A stretch of DNA of 57,192 bases from Bacteroidales bacterium (GCA_017613375.1 JAGADZ010000046.1:1-57192); one strand, 5' to 3'; shown: positions 7,441 through 17,885, counted from the stretch's first letter. The notes: generated by a model from the letters alone, not told the origin. A program made the numbers and translations.

Positions 7441-8037
7441 ATGTACAACTACATCAGCGGTCGCCTGGACGAAGCGACACCCTCATATGCCGTAGTGGAC
7501 TGCCACGGAGTGGGATATCTCTTGGAAATCACGCTGAACACCTACAGTGCAATAAAAGAGCTCAGCGATGTCAAACTGTTGGTCCACGAAGTGGTACGTG
7601 AAGACGCACACCTACTGTTCGGTTTCTTCACCGAGGCCGAACGCCAGATGTTCAGGCTGCTGATCAGCGTGAACGGCATCGGAGTGGGCACGGCGCGAGT
7701 GATGCTCTCCTCCCTCACCGTCGAGGAAATCAGCCAAGCCATTGTAGAGCAGGATGTGAAGCGTGTACAGAAAGTGAAAGGTATCGGAGCCAAGACCGCC
7801 CAGCGTGTGCTGCTCGAGTTGCGCGACAAGGTAGACCCCTTCGCCGTCGGCAGCCTTGGAGCAGGGACCATGGGAAGCTCTGCGAACAATAAAAACGCCG
7901 AAGAGGCGTTATCCGCATTAGTCATGTTGGGTTTTGCCAAGCCCGCAGCCGAGAAAGCGGTTGCCAAAGCCGCCGACGCCGACAAGACTGCATCTGTAGA
8001 GGAGCTTATAAAACAGGCTCTTGCTATGGGTATATAA
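7441..8037 (+). CDS. ruvA: Holliday junction branch migration protein RuvA
   Basis: RuvA binds four-way DNA junctions as a tetramer and loads the RuvB helicase during recombination repair. The 198-residue product has the OB-fold domain I (MYNYISGRL ... VDCHGVGYLLEI), paired helix-hairpin-helix motifs in domain II (LISVNGIGVGTARVML and VQKVKGIGAKTAQRVLLELRDK), and a C-terminal domain III (EEALSALVMLGFAKPAAEKAV) for RuvB contact. The length is normal. It lies 31 bases before sprA; ruvA directly upstream of sprA is a well-known Bacteroidota gene order. Confidence 0.97.
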   Translation: MYNYISGRLDEATPSYAVVDCHGVGYLLEITLNTYSAIKELSDVKLLVHEVVREDAHLLFGFFTEAERQMFRLLISVNGIGVGTARVMLSSLTVEEISQAIVEQDVKRVQKVKGIGAKTAQRVLLELRDKVDPFAVGSLGAGTMGSSANNKNAEEALSALVMLGFAKPAAEKAVAKAADADKTASVEELIKQALAMGI

Positions 8038-8068
8038 TTTTTTCAACTACTAAACCACACACTCTCTC

Positions 8069-11000
8069 TTGACCCGACGACAAGCAGACATAAAGTCCTT
8101 AAAAAGAGCGCTGCATACAGTGAGCGGCATACTGGGTGCCCTGGCACGGCGTATCATTGTCAGTGCCTCTTCGCTGGCATTGCTTGCCGCACTGCTTGTA
8201 CCTGCAGCCGTGAGGGCTCAGGAGGACAGCACCACGCTGCGATTCCCATTACCGTCGGGCGACTCACCACACAGCCCTCTCTATCTCAACAACCCGTCGA
8301 ACATGACCACCTCGGTGGAGTACGACCCCGCCTCGCATGGATATATCCTTGTCACCAAGGTGGGCTCCGTGGTCATCAGCAAGAAGTATATGAGCTTCGC
8401 CGAATACCAAGACTGGAGTATGCAGCAACTGATGAACAACTACTGGAGCGAGAAAAGCAAGGAGAACGTCAACCTCGGAGAAGACGGCCTGCTCAGCAAG
8501 ATTCCAGGCTTCAACGAGATAAGCCGCAAACTGGAGAGTCTCATGGGCAAGCCTGAGATAAGCATCACCCCTTCCGGCAGTGCCGACCTGACGCTGCAGG
8601 TGATAAACAACTACACCGACAACCCGATGCGTGACGAGAACCTGCGAAGCCAGACCAATTTCGACTTCGACGAGAACATACAGCTCACCCTCAACGCCAA
8701 GATCGGAGACCTGTTCAATTTCGACATCAACTGGAACACACAAGCCACCTTCGATTTCGAGAACCAGATAAAACTGAAATACGAAGGCAAGGAGGACGAC
8801 ATCCTCCAACTCCTCGAAGCCGCCGACATAAGCTTCCCGCTGAACACCACACTTATCAAGGGAAGCCAGCGTCTCTTCGGTATCCACACCAAACTGAAAT
8901 TCGGCAACCTGACCATCGATGCCGTCGCCAGCCAGAAAGAGACCAGCACCGAGAACATGCAGGTGCAGGGAGGCGCGTCGTCGCAGGAATTCGAGATACG
9001 CGCCGACGAGTATGAAGAGAACCGCCATTACTTCATCTCGCAATATTTCTACGACAACTACAACAAAGCCATGTCCACCCTTCCCGTGGTGAACAGCAAT
9101 ATCAAGATTATCCGCATCGAGGTATGGCGTACCAATATCGGAGCCGCCGTGACCAACAACCGCAACATCCTGGCTCTCACCGACCTCGGCGAGCACACCA
9201 CCTCAAGCCCCGGAGTGACCCCAGGAAGCAGTATCCTGCCCAACAGCTACACCAGCAACAACCTGCTGTCCCTCATGAACCCCTCGGCGATACGCAGCAT
9301 CAACAGCGTGTCGTCATACATGGAAGGCCTCGGCTTTGTGGGCGGCAAAGACTACGAGAAAGTGGAGAGCGCACGTCTGCTCAACAGCAACGAGTACACC
9401 TTCAACAGCCAGCTGGGATTCATCACCCTGGCACAGCCGCTGAGCAACGACCAGATTCTCGCCGTAGCCTACCAATACCAAGTGATAGGCGACACGACGG
9501 TATATCAGGTGGGAGAGCTGACCACCGACGGAGTCAACGACCCCAACACCCTCGTGGTGAAGCTGATAAAAAGCTCGAGTGTCAACAGCCGCAGCCCCCT
9601 GTGGAAGCTGATGATGAAGAATGTCTACTTCCTGAAAAGCACCCAGCTGAGCAGGGAGAATTTCCGTCTCAACGTGCTTTATGAGAATCCCGAGGGCGGC
9701 GTGGGAATAGGCTATTTCACCGAAGGCCCCAAAGAGGGTGTCCCCCTCGTTGAAGTCTTCGGACTGGACCGTATGGACGCCTCCCAGAACTACTATTACC
9801 CCGACGGAGTCTTCGACTGGTTCGACAGTGCCGCCTTCAAAGGAGGTATCATCCAGGCCACCACGGGACGCATCTTCTTCCCCTATGTGGAGCCTTTCGG
9901 CAAGGACCTGAGGGAAATCTTGGGAGACAACACCTTGGCAAACAAATACTGTTTCGACTCCCTCTACACCATGACCCAGACGCTGGCACAGCAATATGCC
10001 GACAAGAACAAATTCTATCTCGAAGGCTACTACACCAGCTCGGTGAGCGGCGAGATATCCCTCGGCTACAGCGTGACACAGGGAAGTGTGACGGTGACGG
10101 CTGGCGGCATGCCGTTGATAGAGAATGTAGACTACACCGTGGACTACACGATGGGAACGGTGCGAATCATCAATGAGAGTCTTCTCGCCTCGGGGACCCC
10201 CATCAGCGTGAGCAGCGAGAACAGTTCGTTCAGCATGCTCACCAAGACGATGCTGGGACTGCACCTAAACTATGAATTCGACCCCGACATCAATCTCGGC
10301 GCCACATTCATGAATCTGAGGGAGAAGCCCATGACCCAGAAGAACAATTTCGGGGACGAGCCCACGAGCAACAGTATCTGGGGTCTTGACTTCAACTACC
10401 GTCATGACGTGCCGTGGATAACGAAAATCATGGACTGGCTGCCTGGTCTGCAGACCAAGGCCCCATCCACGCTGACCCTCCAGGCCGAATTTGCCCATTT
10501 CATTCCCGGCATGGCCAATACCGGCAGCGAAGACGGCAAGGTGACCTATATCGACGACTTTGAGGGAGCGGAGAGCAATATCGACCTTAAAGGGAGCAGC
10601 TACTGGCATCTGGCCAGTACGCCTCAGGACTTCCGCTCGTCGCTGCCTATGTTTCCCGAGACGGCGTTAGGGACAGGTCTTGCCTACGGCTTCAACCGAG
10701 CCCGCATATCGTGGTACAAGGTAAGCCAGATATTCAGCAGCAGCAGCTGTCCCGAGAATATCGACGAAGACGACCGTTCGCACCCCTACGCGCGTGAGAT
10801 TTCCGCCAAGGAGGTGTTCCCCAACAAAAGTATCGCGGCGGGAGACCGCAATATCCTTTACGAGATGACCGTGGCCTACTACCCCTCGGAACGTGGTCCC
10901 TACAACTTCGATGTGTCGCCGTCGCCCTACAGTGCCGGTATCGCCGCCGACGGAAGCCTCAACGACCCCGCGTCGCGATGGGGCGGCATCATGCGTGAGC

Positions 11001-14000
11001 TGACCTACACAGACTTCGAGAGTCAGAATATCGAAACCCTGGAGTTCTGGCTTATGGACCCCTTCATAGACCCCGAGACAGGAGAGCATGACGATTCCCG
11101 TACCGGCGGCAAGCTCTACATCAACCTGGGCGACATCAGCGAGGATATCCTCCGTGACGGCCGCAAAGGCTTCGAGAACGGACTGCCCACGGGTCCCACA
11201 CCGGAGGACTTCGCCGCCAATCCCGTCGACACGACCATCTGGGGCCGTGTGCCTGTCATGCAGGCCGTGGTCAACGCCTTCGACAACGACGAGTCGTCGC
11301 GCATCTATCAGGATGTCGGCTACGACGGATTGGGCAGCACCAACGGAATCGACGACGAACGCACCTTCTTCGCCGACTACATCAACAGCATCGCCGTACT
11401 CTACGGCACATCGTCGCAGGCCTACCTGCAGGCCGTGAACGACCCTGCCGGAGACGATTTCCGCTACTACCGCAGCAGCTACTACGACGAGAACAACGTG
11501 AAAATCAACGACCGCTACAAATACTACAACAACCCCGAAGGGAACTCCGCCACACGTGCCAACAGCGACGAATCCTACAGCACGGAAGCCAGCAACTACC
11601 CCAACGTGGAAGATATCAACCGCGACAACACCCTCAGCGAGAGCGAGAACTACTATCAGTATGTCGTCAATCTGCGTCCCGACCAGATGGTAATAGGCCA
11701 GAACCATATCGTCGACATCCAGGAGGCCCGCAATATCCAGCTCGCCAACGGAAAGACCACCACCTGCCGCTGGTACCAGTTCAGAATCCCCATACGGGAG
11801 CCCGACCAGACCATAGGGAACATCAACGGCTACCAGTCCATACGTTTCATGCGTATGTTCCTCAACGGATTCGAGGATCCCATAATACTGCGTTTCGCCA
11901 CCCTCGAACTGGTCTACGGCACCTGGCGTAAATACAGCGAAGACCTCCTGCAGCCCGGAGACTATCCCACAGGCATGGACGACAACACCACCTTCACCCT
12001 CTCGACGGTGAACATCGAAGAGAACGGAAGCCGTGACCCCGTGCCCTACAACCTGCCGCCGAACATAGAGCGTGAGACCTGGTATTCGACCACGTCGTCC
12101 TATACCGAACTCAACGAGCAGGCCCTCTCGCTCGACATACAAGACCTCAATTCCGGCGACGCCCGCGCCATCTACCGCAACGCACAGTACGACCTGCGCT
12201 ACTACGGCAAGCTGAAGATGTATGTCCACGCAGAGAAAAAATTCGAAGCCGACGCCCTCGACGACGGCGACCTGACACTCTTCGTGCGTCTGGGCAGCGA
12301 CTTCACCAGCAACTACTACGAATACGAGATACCACTGGCATTGACACCGTGGGGCACAAATGCCGAGAACCGCGAACAGATATGGCCACAGGAGAACAAC
12401 GTCGAGATAGACCTGCAGCGGCTTGTGGAGATAAAAACCAACCGAAACAGGCTGATACGCAGCGGCGAGTCGGAATACAACAGTCTGATGCTCTACAGCG
12501 AGTTCGTCGACGGCCATCGCTATACCGTGATGGGGTCGCCGAACCTCGGCAAAGTGAAAGTCATCATGGTGGGTGTCCGCAACCCCAAGAAGGAGAGCCT
12601 CACCGACGGCAACGACATGCTGCCCAAGAGCGCCATAGTGTGGATAAACGAATTGCGGCTCTCGGACTATATCAACAAAGGCGGATGGGCCGCCATGGCA
12701 CTGGCACGCACCAATCTGGCCGACGTCGGCAACCTGTCGCTGTACACCTCATACACGACATCGGGCTTCGGCAATCTCGAAGACAAACTCAACAAACTGG
12801 AGCTCGTCAACACCTTCAATATCCAGACCACCCTGAATATGGAGATGGGCAAATTCTTCCCCGACACATGGGGGATGCACATACCCCTCTATCTGGACTA
12901 CAACAACCAGATTGGCAGCCCCGAATACAATCCGCTCGACCCCGACGTGAACCTGCACGAAGACCTGCAGACCTACCGCACACAGGCTGAGCGTGACTCG
13001 GTGAAAGAGATGACACAGCAGCATCGCGCCACGACGAACCTCACACTTACGAACATGAGGAAAGAACGCACCGGCAAGGGTGCCTTGAAGCCCCATTTCT
13101 ACGACATAGAGAATTTCTCGTTCAGCTATGCCTACAGCGGCGAGCGTAGCAGCGACGACGACATAGAGTACTACAACAAAGACCAGCACCGCGGCGGATT
13201 CAACTACACATTCTCCATCTTGCAACCCAAGCAGTACAAGCCCTTCGAGAAGATGAAGCCCTTCCAGAACAAGAACCTGAAATTCATCAAAGACTTCAAC
13301 CTATGCTTCCAGCCACGCAACGTGTCGTTCTCGACAGAGATGTATCGCGACATCGAATCCACCCTGCTGCGTAACAAGAGCGCCGCCCTCGTGATAATGA
13401 AGCCCACCTATTTCAAGCAGTTCACCTGGCGACGGGACTATACCCTGCAGTACGACCCGGCACGCAGTTTCCATATCAACTACAGTGCCAATGCCAACGC
13501 CCGTATCGACGAGCCGCCGGGACTGATAGACCGCAGTGCCAACGACTCGCTGTGGCACTCCATCATGAACGGCGGAACGATGCAGAACTTCCGTCAGAAC
13601 ATCGAGGTGAAATGGGACCTTCCACTCAACAAGTTCCCCTATATGGACTTTATCCGTGCACCGCTGAACTATAGCACCACCTATATCTACAACGGCACCA
13701 CGCAGGCCTTGGCGGCCCAAGGAAGCGTCGTGTCCAATTCGACGACACTGACATTGGGCACCCAAGCCAATTTCCAGACGCTCTACAACAAATTCAAATT
13801 GCTCAAAAACGCTTATGCCGTCAAGCCCAAGAAACCCAAAGCCAACAACAAAGGCAAAGACTCCGACGTCAACCGGAACCGCCTCGACCCGCGACGCAAC
13901 ATGGAGCAGCGTGCCGCCGATGCCGCTGTTGCCGACTCTCTGCGTCGCGAGGCTCGCAAGGAACGGCTGCAGGAACTGGCCTACTTCGGACTGCGTTTCG

Positions 14001-15382
14001 TGACGGGAATAAAGAATTTCAACATGCAGTACAACAGTTCGTTCGGTTCGACAATAGCAGGCTACATGGGTGAGGCGACCATCGTGGGTCTCGACCCAAG
14101 CAACTATTGGACGCCGGGCATAGGCTTCGTGCTCGGGATGCCTGCCAACGACAGCAGAGGCTCGGAGAGCGCCCTCGAGTCGATACTGCGTCACGACCTG
14201 CTGTCGCACGACACCCTTATGAACACGCCACATGAGAACAGCCAGAACAGGGTGCTCACTATCACGGCGTCGCTGGAACCCATACGCGATATGCGCATCG
14301 AGGTGAATGCCACCCAGAACTACTCCATGCGAGAGGAATACTACTACAAGTACATCACCCAACATGACCGCGTGGAAGGACCCCTGTCGTACAGGATGAC
14401 AGGTTCGTACACCACGACGACATGGGCGTTCCGCACAATATTCCGCAACAGCGACGACCTCTTCGATGAGTTCATGGACAACCGCATCATCGTGGCGGAG
14501 CGGCTGGCCTCCATGAATCCCGACCCCTACAGCGACGCGATGGTGCTCGACACCACGATGGGACAGTATTTCCCGGCAGGCTACAGCGCCAACTCACAGA
14601 CAGTGCTCCTGACGGCATTCCTCGCCACCTACATCGGCGACGACCCGTCGAGCCGTACCTTCTCGCCATTCATGAAGATGCCTCTGCCGAACTGGACCAT
14701 CAACTACAACGGCTTGAGCAAGATAGAGTTCCTGAAGAAGTGGTTCACCAATATCACGATGACGCACAAGTATATGTCGACCTACACCGTCGGGAATTTC
14801 TACACCGATGCCGCCATATCGGGGACCGGCGACGATTACGACTACGGCATGGAATATATCACCAACAACAACGGCGACTACATAGCTCCCGTGAGCATGG
14901 ACGGAGTGCAGATTTCCGAGCAATTCAACCCCCTCATAAGGTTTACCATGAACATGGTGAACAGCTTCCAGCTGAATCTCTCCATCCAGAAAAGCCGCAC
15001 CCTTGCGTTGAGTTTCAGCAACAACCAGTTGACCGAGAGTTACCGCAGCGGTGTCACCATAGGAGCCGGCTACAGGTTCAAAGACCTGGAGTTCCATGTC
15101 AAGGCGGGCGACAAAATCCACGACCTGAAGAGTGACCTGGTGCTGAATTTCAACCTGACCTATAACAGCAACAAGACCGAGATACGCAAAATCAGCCAGC
15201 ACACCAGCCAGATATCGTCGGGTTCGCAGGTGTGGATGGTGGACATCTCGGCAGAATATGCACTGTCGTCGACACTGACATTGAGGGCTTTCGTGCAGAC
15301 CAATATCAACAGACCATATATCTCCAATTCCTTCCCCAACTCCACCACGAAAGGCGGTCTGACGGTACGGTTCTCGTTCTAA
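8069..15382 (+). CDS. sprA: Cell-surface protein SprA (Sov), type IX secretion translocon
   Basis: SprA forms the giant outer-membrane barrel through which T9SS cargo leaves the cell, and is needed for gliding in gliding species. The frame encodes 2437 residues, close to characterised SprA/Sov (about 2400-2500). It has a long basic N-terminus, then a signal-type hydrophobic run ending VPAAVRAQ (about residue 51), SprA N-terminal-type repeats with NLTIDAVASQKE, FEGAESNIDL and VWINELRLSD, and a C-terminus ending in GGLTVRFSF, a final barrel strand. An in-frame TAA at 8051 limits the start to a TTG at 8069 (used here) or GTG at 8120; no ATG precedes the signal. It is directly downstream of ruvA. 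Confidence 0.96.
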   Translation: MTRRQADIKSLKRALHTVSGILGALARRIIVSASSLALLAALLVPAAVRAQEDSTTLRFPLPSGDSPHSPLYLNNPSNMTTSVEYDPASHGYILVTKVGSVVISKKYMSFAEYQDWSMQQLMNNYWSEKSKENVNLGEDGLLSKIPGFNEISRKLESLMGKPEISITPSGSADLTLQVINNYTDNPMRDENLRSQTNFDFDENIQLTLNAKIGDLFNFDINWNTQATFDFENQIKLKYEGKEDDILQLLEAADISFPLNTTLIKGSQRLFGIHTKLKFGNLTIDAVASQKETSTENMQVQGGASSQEFEIRADEYEENRHYFISQYFYDNYNKAMSTLPVVNSNIKIIRIEVWRTNIGAAVTNNRNILALTDLGEHTTSSPGVTPGSSILPNSYTSNNLLSLMNPSAIRSINSVSSYMEGLGFVGGKDYEKVESARLLNSNEYTFNSQLGFITLAQPLSNDQILAVAYQYQVIGDTTVYQVGELTTDGVNDPNTLVVKLIKSSSVNSRSPLWKLMMKNVYFLKSTQLSRENFRLNVLYENPEGGVGIGYFTEGPKEGVPLVEVFGLDRMDASQNYYYPDGVFDWFDSAAFKGGIIQATTGRIFFPYVEPFGKDLREILGDNTLANKYCFDSLYTMTQTLAQQYADKNKFYLEGYYTSSVSGEISLGYSVTQGSVTVTAGGMPLIENVDYTVDYTMGTVRIINESLLASGTPISVSSENSSFSMLTKTMLGLHLNYEFDPDINLGATFMNLREKPMTQKNNFGDEPTSNSIWGLDFNYRHDVPWITKIMDWLPGLQTKAPSTLTLQAEFAHFIPGMANTGSEDGKVTYIDDFEGAESNIDLKGSSYWHLASTPQDFRSSLPMFPETALGTGLAYGFNRARISWYKVSQIFSSSSCPENIDEDDRSHPYAREISAKEVFPNKSIAAGDRNILYEMTVAYYPSERGPYNFDVSPSPYSAGIAADGSLNDPASRWGGIMRELTYTDFESQNIETLEFWLMDPFIDPETGEHDDSRTGGKLYINLGDISEDILRDGRKGFENGLPTGPTPEDFAANPVDTTIWGRVPVMQAVVNAFDNDESSRIYQDVGYDGLGSTNGIDDERTFFADYINSIAVLYGTSSQAYLQAVNDPAGDDFRYYRSSYYDENNVKINDRYKYYNNPEGNSATRANSDESYSTEASNYPNVEDINRDNTLSESENYYQYVVNLRPDQMVIGQNHIVDIQEARNIQLANGKTTTCRWYQFRIPIREPDQTIGNINGYQSIRFMRMFLNGFEDPIILRFATLELVYGTWRKYSEDLLQPGDYPTGMDDNTTFTLSTVNIEENGSRDPVPYNLPPNIERETWYSTTSSYTELNEQALSLDIQDLNSGDARAIYRNAQYDLRYYGKLKMYVHAEKKFEADALDDGDLTLFVRLGSDFTSNYYEYEIPLALTPWGTNAENREQIWPQENNVEIDLQRLVEIKTNRNRLIRSGESEYNSLMLYSEFVDGHRYTVMGSPNLGKVKVIMVGVRNPKKESLTDGNDMLPKSAIVWINELRLSDYINKGGWAAMALARTNLADVGNLSLYTSYTTSGFGNLEDKLNKLELVNTFNIQTTLNMEMGKFFPDTWGMHIPLYLDYNNQIGSPEYNPLDPDVNLHEDLQTYRTQAERDSVKEMTQQHRATTNLTLTNMRKERTGKGALKPHFYDIENFSFSYAYSGERSSDDDIEYYNKDQHRGGFNYTFSILQPKQYKPFEKMKPFQNKNLKFIKDFNLCFQPRNVSFSTEMYRDIESTLLRNKSAALVIMKPTYFKQFTWRRDYTLQYDPARSFHINYSANANARIDEPPGLIDRSANDSLWHSIMNGGTMQNFRQNIEVKWDLPLNKFPYMDFIRAPLNYSTTYIYNGTTQALAAQGSVVSNSTTLTLGTQANFQTLYNKFKLLKNAYAVKPKKPKANNKGKDSDVNRNRLDPRRNMEQRAADAAVADSLRREARKERLQELAYFGLRFVTGIKNFNMQYNSSFGSTIAGYMGEATIVGLDPSNYWTPGIGFVLGMPANDSRGSESALESILRHDLLSHDTLMNTPHENSQNRVLTITASLEPIRDMRIEVNATQNYSMREEYYYKYITQHDRVEGPLSYRMTGSYTTTTWAFRTIFRNSDDLFDEFMDNRIIVAERLASMNPDPYSDAMVLDTTMGQYFPAGYSANSQTVLLTAFLATYIGDDPSSRTFSPFMKMPLPNWTINYNGLSKIEFLKKWFTNITMTHKYMSTYTVGNFYTDAAISGTGDDYDYGMEYITNNNGDYIAPVSMDGVQISEQFNPLIRFTMNMVNSFQLNLSIQKSRTLALSFSNNQLTESYRSGVTIGAGYRFKDLEFHVKAGDKIHDLKSDLVLNFNLTYNSNKTEIRKISQHTSQISSGSQVWMVDISAEYALSSTLTLRAFVQTNINRPYISNSFPNSTTKGGLTVRFSF

Positions 15383-15397
15383 GAAACAGATATTATT

Positions 15398-17110
15398 ATG
15401 ACCACACTAACCACCACTACAGGTTCATGGCTCACGACGGCCATCGAGACGTTATACAGCTGGGTGTGGAGTCCCCTGCTTGTAGGGCTCTGCCTCGCGG
15501 CAGGACTCTATTTCTCGCTACGCACCCGTTTTGTGCAAGTACGCCGCTTCGGGCAGATGTTCCGACTCCTTTTCGGCAGTGCCGGCGACAAGCAGAAGAC
15601 CGGCATTTCCAGCTTCCAAGCCTTCGCCATGGCTTTGTCGGGCCGTGTCGGGACCGGCAATATCGTGGGCGTCGCCACAGCCATAGGCTTTGGAGGCCCC
15701 GGAGCCATAGTGTGGATGTGGATAATAGCCTTCTTTGGCGCCGGGAGTGCCTTTGCCGAAGCCACGCTGGCACAGATCTTCAAGGAGAACCACCACGGGG
15801 AGTTCCGCGGCGGTCCCGCCTACTATATAGAGAAAGGACTCCATAGTCCCCTTTTCGGCAGCGTTTTCGCCGTCCTCGCCGCCGTGGCGTGCGGCATCTT
15901 CCTGCCCCCTGTGCAGTGCAACGGGATAGCGTTGTCGTTCGAACGCTCCCTGGGGGTGGATGCATGGATAGTGGGCCTCGGCGTGGCGATGCTCATCGGA
16001 CTGGTTATCATAGGGGGAGTGAAACGTATTGCCAACGTGGCACAGATAGTGGCACCCTTCATGGCGTTGCTGTACATACTCCTCTCCCTCGTGGTGCTGG
16101 CAATAAACTACAAGGTCGTCCCGGGGGTCTTCATGGAGATGCTTCGAGGCGCCGTGGGTGTCGGCCAGCTTGGAGGCGCCATCCTCGGCAGCACTATAGC
16201 GTGGGGCGTGAAACGAGGCATCTACAGCAACGAGGCAGGCCAAGGCACAGGTCCCATCGTAGCTGCCGCCGCCAAGGTGAGCCATCCCGTGAAACAAGGT
16301 CTGGTGCAGGCTTTCTCGGTATATATCGACACCCTCCTGGTATGCACAGCCACGGCGATGATGATCCTCGCCTGCAAGACCTACAACATCATAGAGAGCG
16401 TGCAGCAAGTGGCAGGCTCAGGAGCCGTGGTGACCTACCTGCAGCAGAACGAGGGGGCACCGCTGGGAGAGCCAGGGGTATTCTACACCTCGGGAGCCCT
16501 CGGGACCGTGATAGGGAACCGCGCCGGCGACATGGTCATATCGTTCGCACTCTTCTTCTTCGCCTTCACGACGATAATGGCCTACTACTACTATGCCGAG
16601 ACCAATCTGGTGTATCTCTTCAGCCGTTTCCGCAGCCGCAAACTGCGACGTTTCAGCAAGATGGTACAGGCGGAACGTATCACTTCCGACAAAGGCGGGA
16701 GTGCTGCGAAAGAATGGCTCGACAACGAAGAGAAACGCCTCGCCGAGATTGCCGAGCAATACGAGAAGAAAGACCTCACTTTCGGCGACGACAAAGGCGA
16801 GAAGGCTGTCGTCTGGATGCTGCGCTGCGGCACGATAACGGCTGTCTTCATCGGCTCGCTGGTGGGGAGCGGCATAGTATGGACCATAGGCGATATCGGA
16901 GTGGGTGCCATGGCGTGGATAAACATCATAGCGATTCTGCTGCTGTCGCCCAAGGCGATACGCAGCCTGAAAGATTTCGAGAAACAGCAGAAAGCCGGCA
17001 AAGAGCCTGTCTTCAATCCCAGGGAACTCGGGATAGAGGGAGCTGAGTTCTGGGCTCCCCCAAGGAATGCGGCTCCGGGTGACGGAAATCATTGTCGCGG
17101 GACGGTGTGA
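15398..17110 (+). CDS. alsT: Sodium:alanine/glycine symporter (AGCS family) with a repeat-encoded C-terminal tail
   Basis: This is an inner-membrane Na+-coupled small amino-acid importer. The 570-residue product has about ten hydrophobic segments, the N-terminal GTGNIVGVATAIGFGGPGA motif and the AGCS signature SNEAGQGTGPIVAAAA. A charged cytoplasmic loop of some 90 residues (FSRFRSRKLRRFSKM ... FGDDKGEKAV) is typical of Bacteroidales members. The expected end is RELGIEGAEFW at residue 552. The last 18 residues, APPRNAAPGDGNHCRGTV, are encoded by the start of a dispersed repeat (from 17054), which supplies the stop codon. The natural stop has apparently been replaced; transport function is probably kept because the tail is after the last conserved segment. 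Confidence 0.93.
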   Translation: MTTLTTTTGSWLTTAIETLYSWVWSPLLVGLCLAAGLYFSLRTRFVQVRRFGQMFRLLFGSAGDKQKTGISSFQAFAMALSGRVGTGNIVGVATAIGFGGPGAIVWMWIIAFFGAGSAFAEATLAQIFKENHHGEFRGGPAYYIEKGLHSPLFGSVFAVLAAVACGIFLPPVQCNGIALSFERSLGVDAWIVGLGVAMLIGLVIIGGVKRIANVAQIVAPFMALLYILLSLVVLAINYKVVPGVFMEMLRGAVGVGQLGGAILGSTIAWGVKRGIYSNEAGQGTGPIVAAAAKVSHPVKQGLVQAFSVYIDTLLVCTATAMMILACKTYNIIESVQQVAGSGAVVTYLQQNEGAPLGEPGVFYTSGALGTVIGNRAGDMVISFALFFFAFTTIMAYYYYAETNLVYLFSRFRSRKLRRFSKMVQAERITSDKGGSAAKEWLDNEEKRLAEIAEQYEKKDLTFGDDKGEKAVVWMLRCGTITAVFIGSLVGSGIVWTIGDIGVGAMAWINIIAILLLSPKAIRSLKDFEKQQKAGKEPVFNPRELGIEGAEFWAPPRNAAPGDGNHCRGTV

Positions 17111-17497
17111 CGCGGGAACTCGCAAGCCTGTCCTACCCTTTTTACTTTTTCCGTAAAGACATCACTTCTCCTTCATTTACAAGCTTTGGAAGGTTACCTT
17201 GCTCAGACACCTCGCGTCTTCTACACCGCCACACTCGTGATTTCCCGTAACCCTCCGACTAAGAGACATTAGATGTAGGACGCGGGGGTCGTCATACTAT
17301 GATGCAGGGCTACGCCTTACTATTCAATATCCACATAACGAACACGGATGATTCGTGTAAATTCGTGCAATTCGTGTTCAAAAATAAATTCATGTAAATC
17401 AGTGCTATTTGTGTTAAAAAAACATAATTAGTGGTTGTCATATGCAAATCCAGAGCGTGGAATCCCTAACGCGGCAGCCTTTCCCGGCCTTAACGGA
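17054..17497. repeat. Dispersed repeat, copy 2 (reverse complement of 1556-2066)
   Basis: The order of blocks is the mirror of copy 1: the GACGGTGTGACGCGGGAACT block (about 17103-17122), AAAGACATCACTTCTCCTTC, GGCTACGCCTTACT, AATTCGTGCAATTCGTGTTC, then TCATATGCAAATCCAGAG and CCCGGCCTT. Its first bases form the 3' end of the alsT reading frame. The minus-strand short open frame starting MRVPASHRPATMI occurs in both copies at equivalent places, which shows homology. It has no transposase and no obvious target duplication. Confidence 0.85.
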
Positions 17498-17877
17498 GAA
17501 GCGTAAAGAAATACTTTTCGTAGGAGCGTTAAGAATCAATATGTCTGAGCAGGGAACGGACAGAAGCCAATAGAAAAAGGGAGTGCCTGAAAAACACTTC
17601 CAAACCAAATTCCTTGGACGACAGTGCGAGTTTATTGATTTAGCTCCGGAGAAGAGGATTTTAGCTTCGCAGTTACGCCGGAGTGCCTTCTCTTGTTTCG
17701 TTCTCTTTCGCACTAACGAAAGAGAATGAAAAATAGCAACTTTGGTAAAAGAAAAGTCGATGTAAGATTTGGCAAAAAAATCTAAAAAGAAAAAACCTCA
17801 CTCCATACACGAACGGCATGCACAACTTTTTTTAGAAAATTTATGACTAAAAATGGGCAGATATGAGAAAATATGAG
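17498..17877. other. Gene-free stretch with a perfect hairpin
   Basis: There is no convincing gene between the repeat and the promoter of the giant gene. A perfect hairpin TTCTCTTTCG (17701-17710) / CGAAAGAGAA (17717-17726) with loop CACTAA is followed by an A-rich run. The one short open frame on the minus strand has no recognisable protein features. Confidence 0.5.
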
Positions 17878-17885
17878 TATATTTG
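17878..17885 (+). promoter_or_regulatory. Bacteroidota -7 box TATATTTG before the giant adhesin gene
   Basis: TATATTTG fits TAnnTTTG exactly. It lies 112 bases before the ATG at 17998, which would give an mRNA leader of about 105 bases. No clear -33 TTTG is found. Confidence 0.5.

Noticed and set aside
10667..12517. 616-residue open frame opposite sprA
   Set aside because: It is long but antisense to a well-supported gene, Val/Gly-rich without domains, as expected for a shadow.
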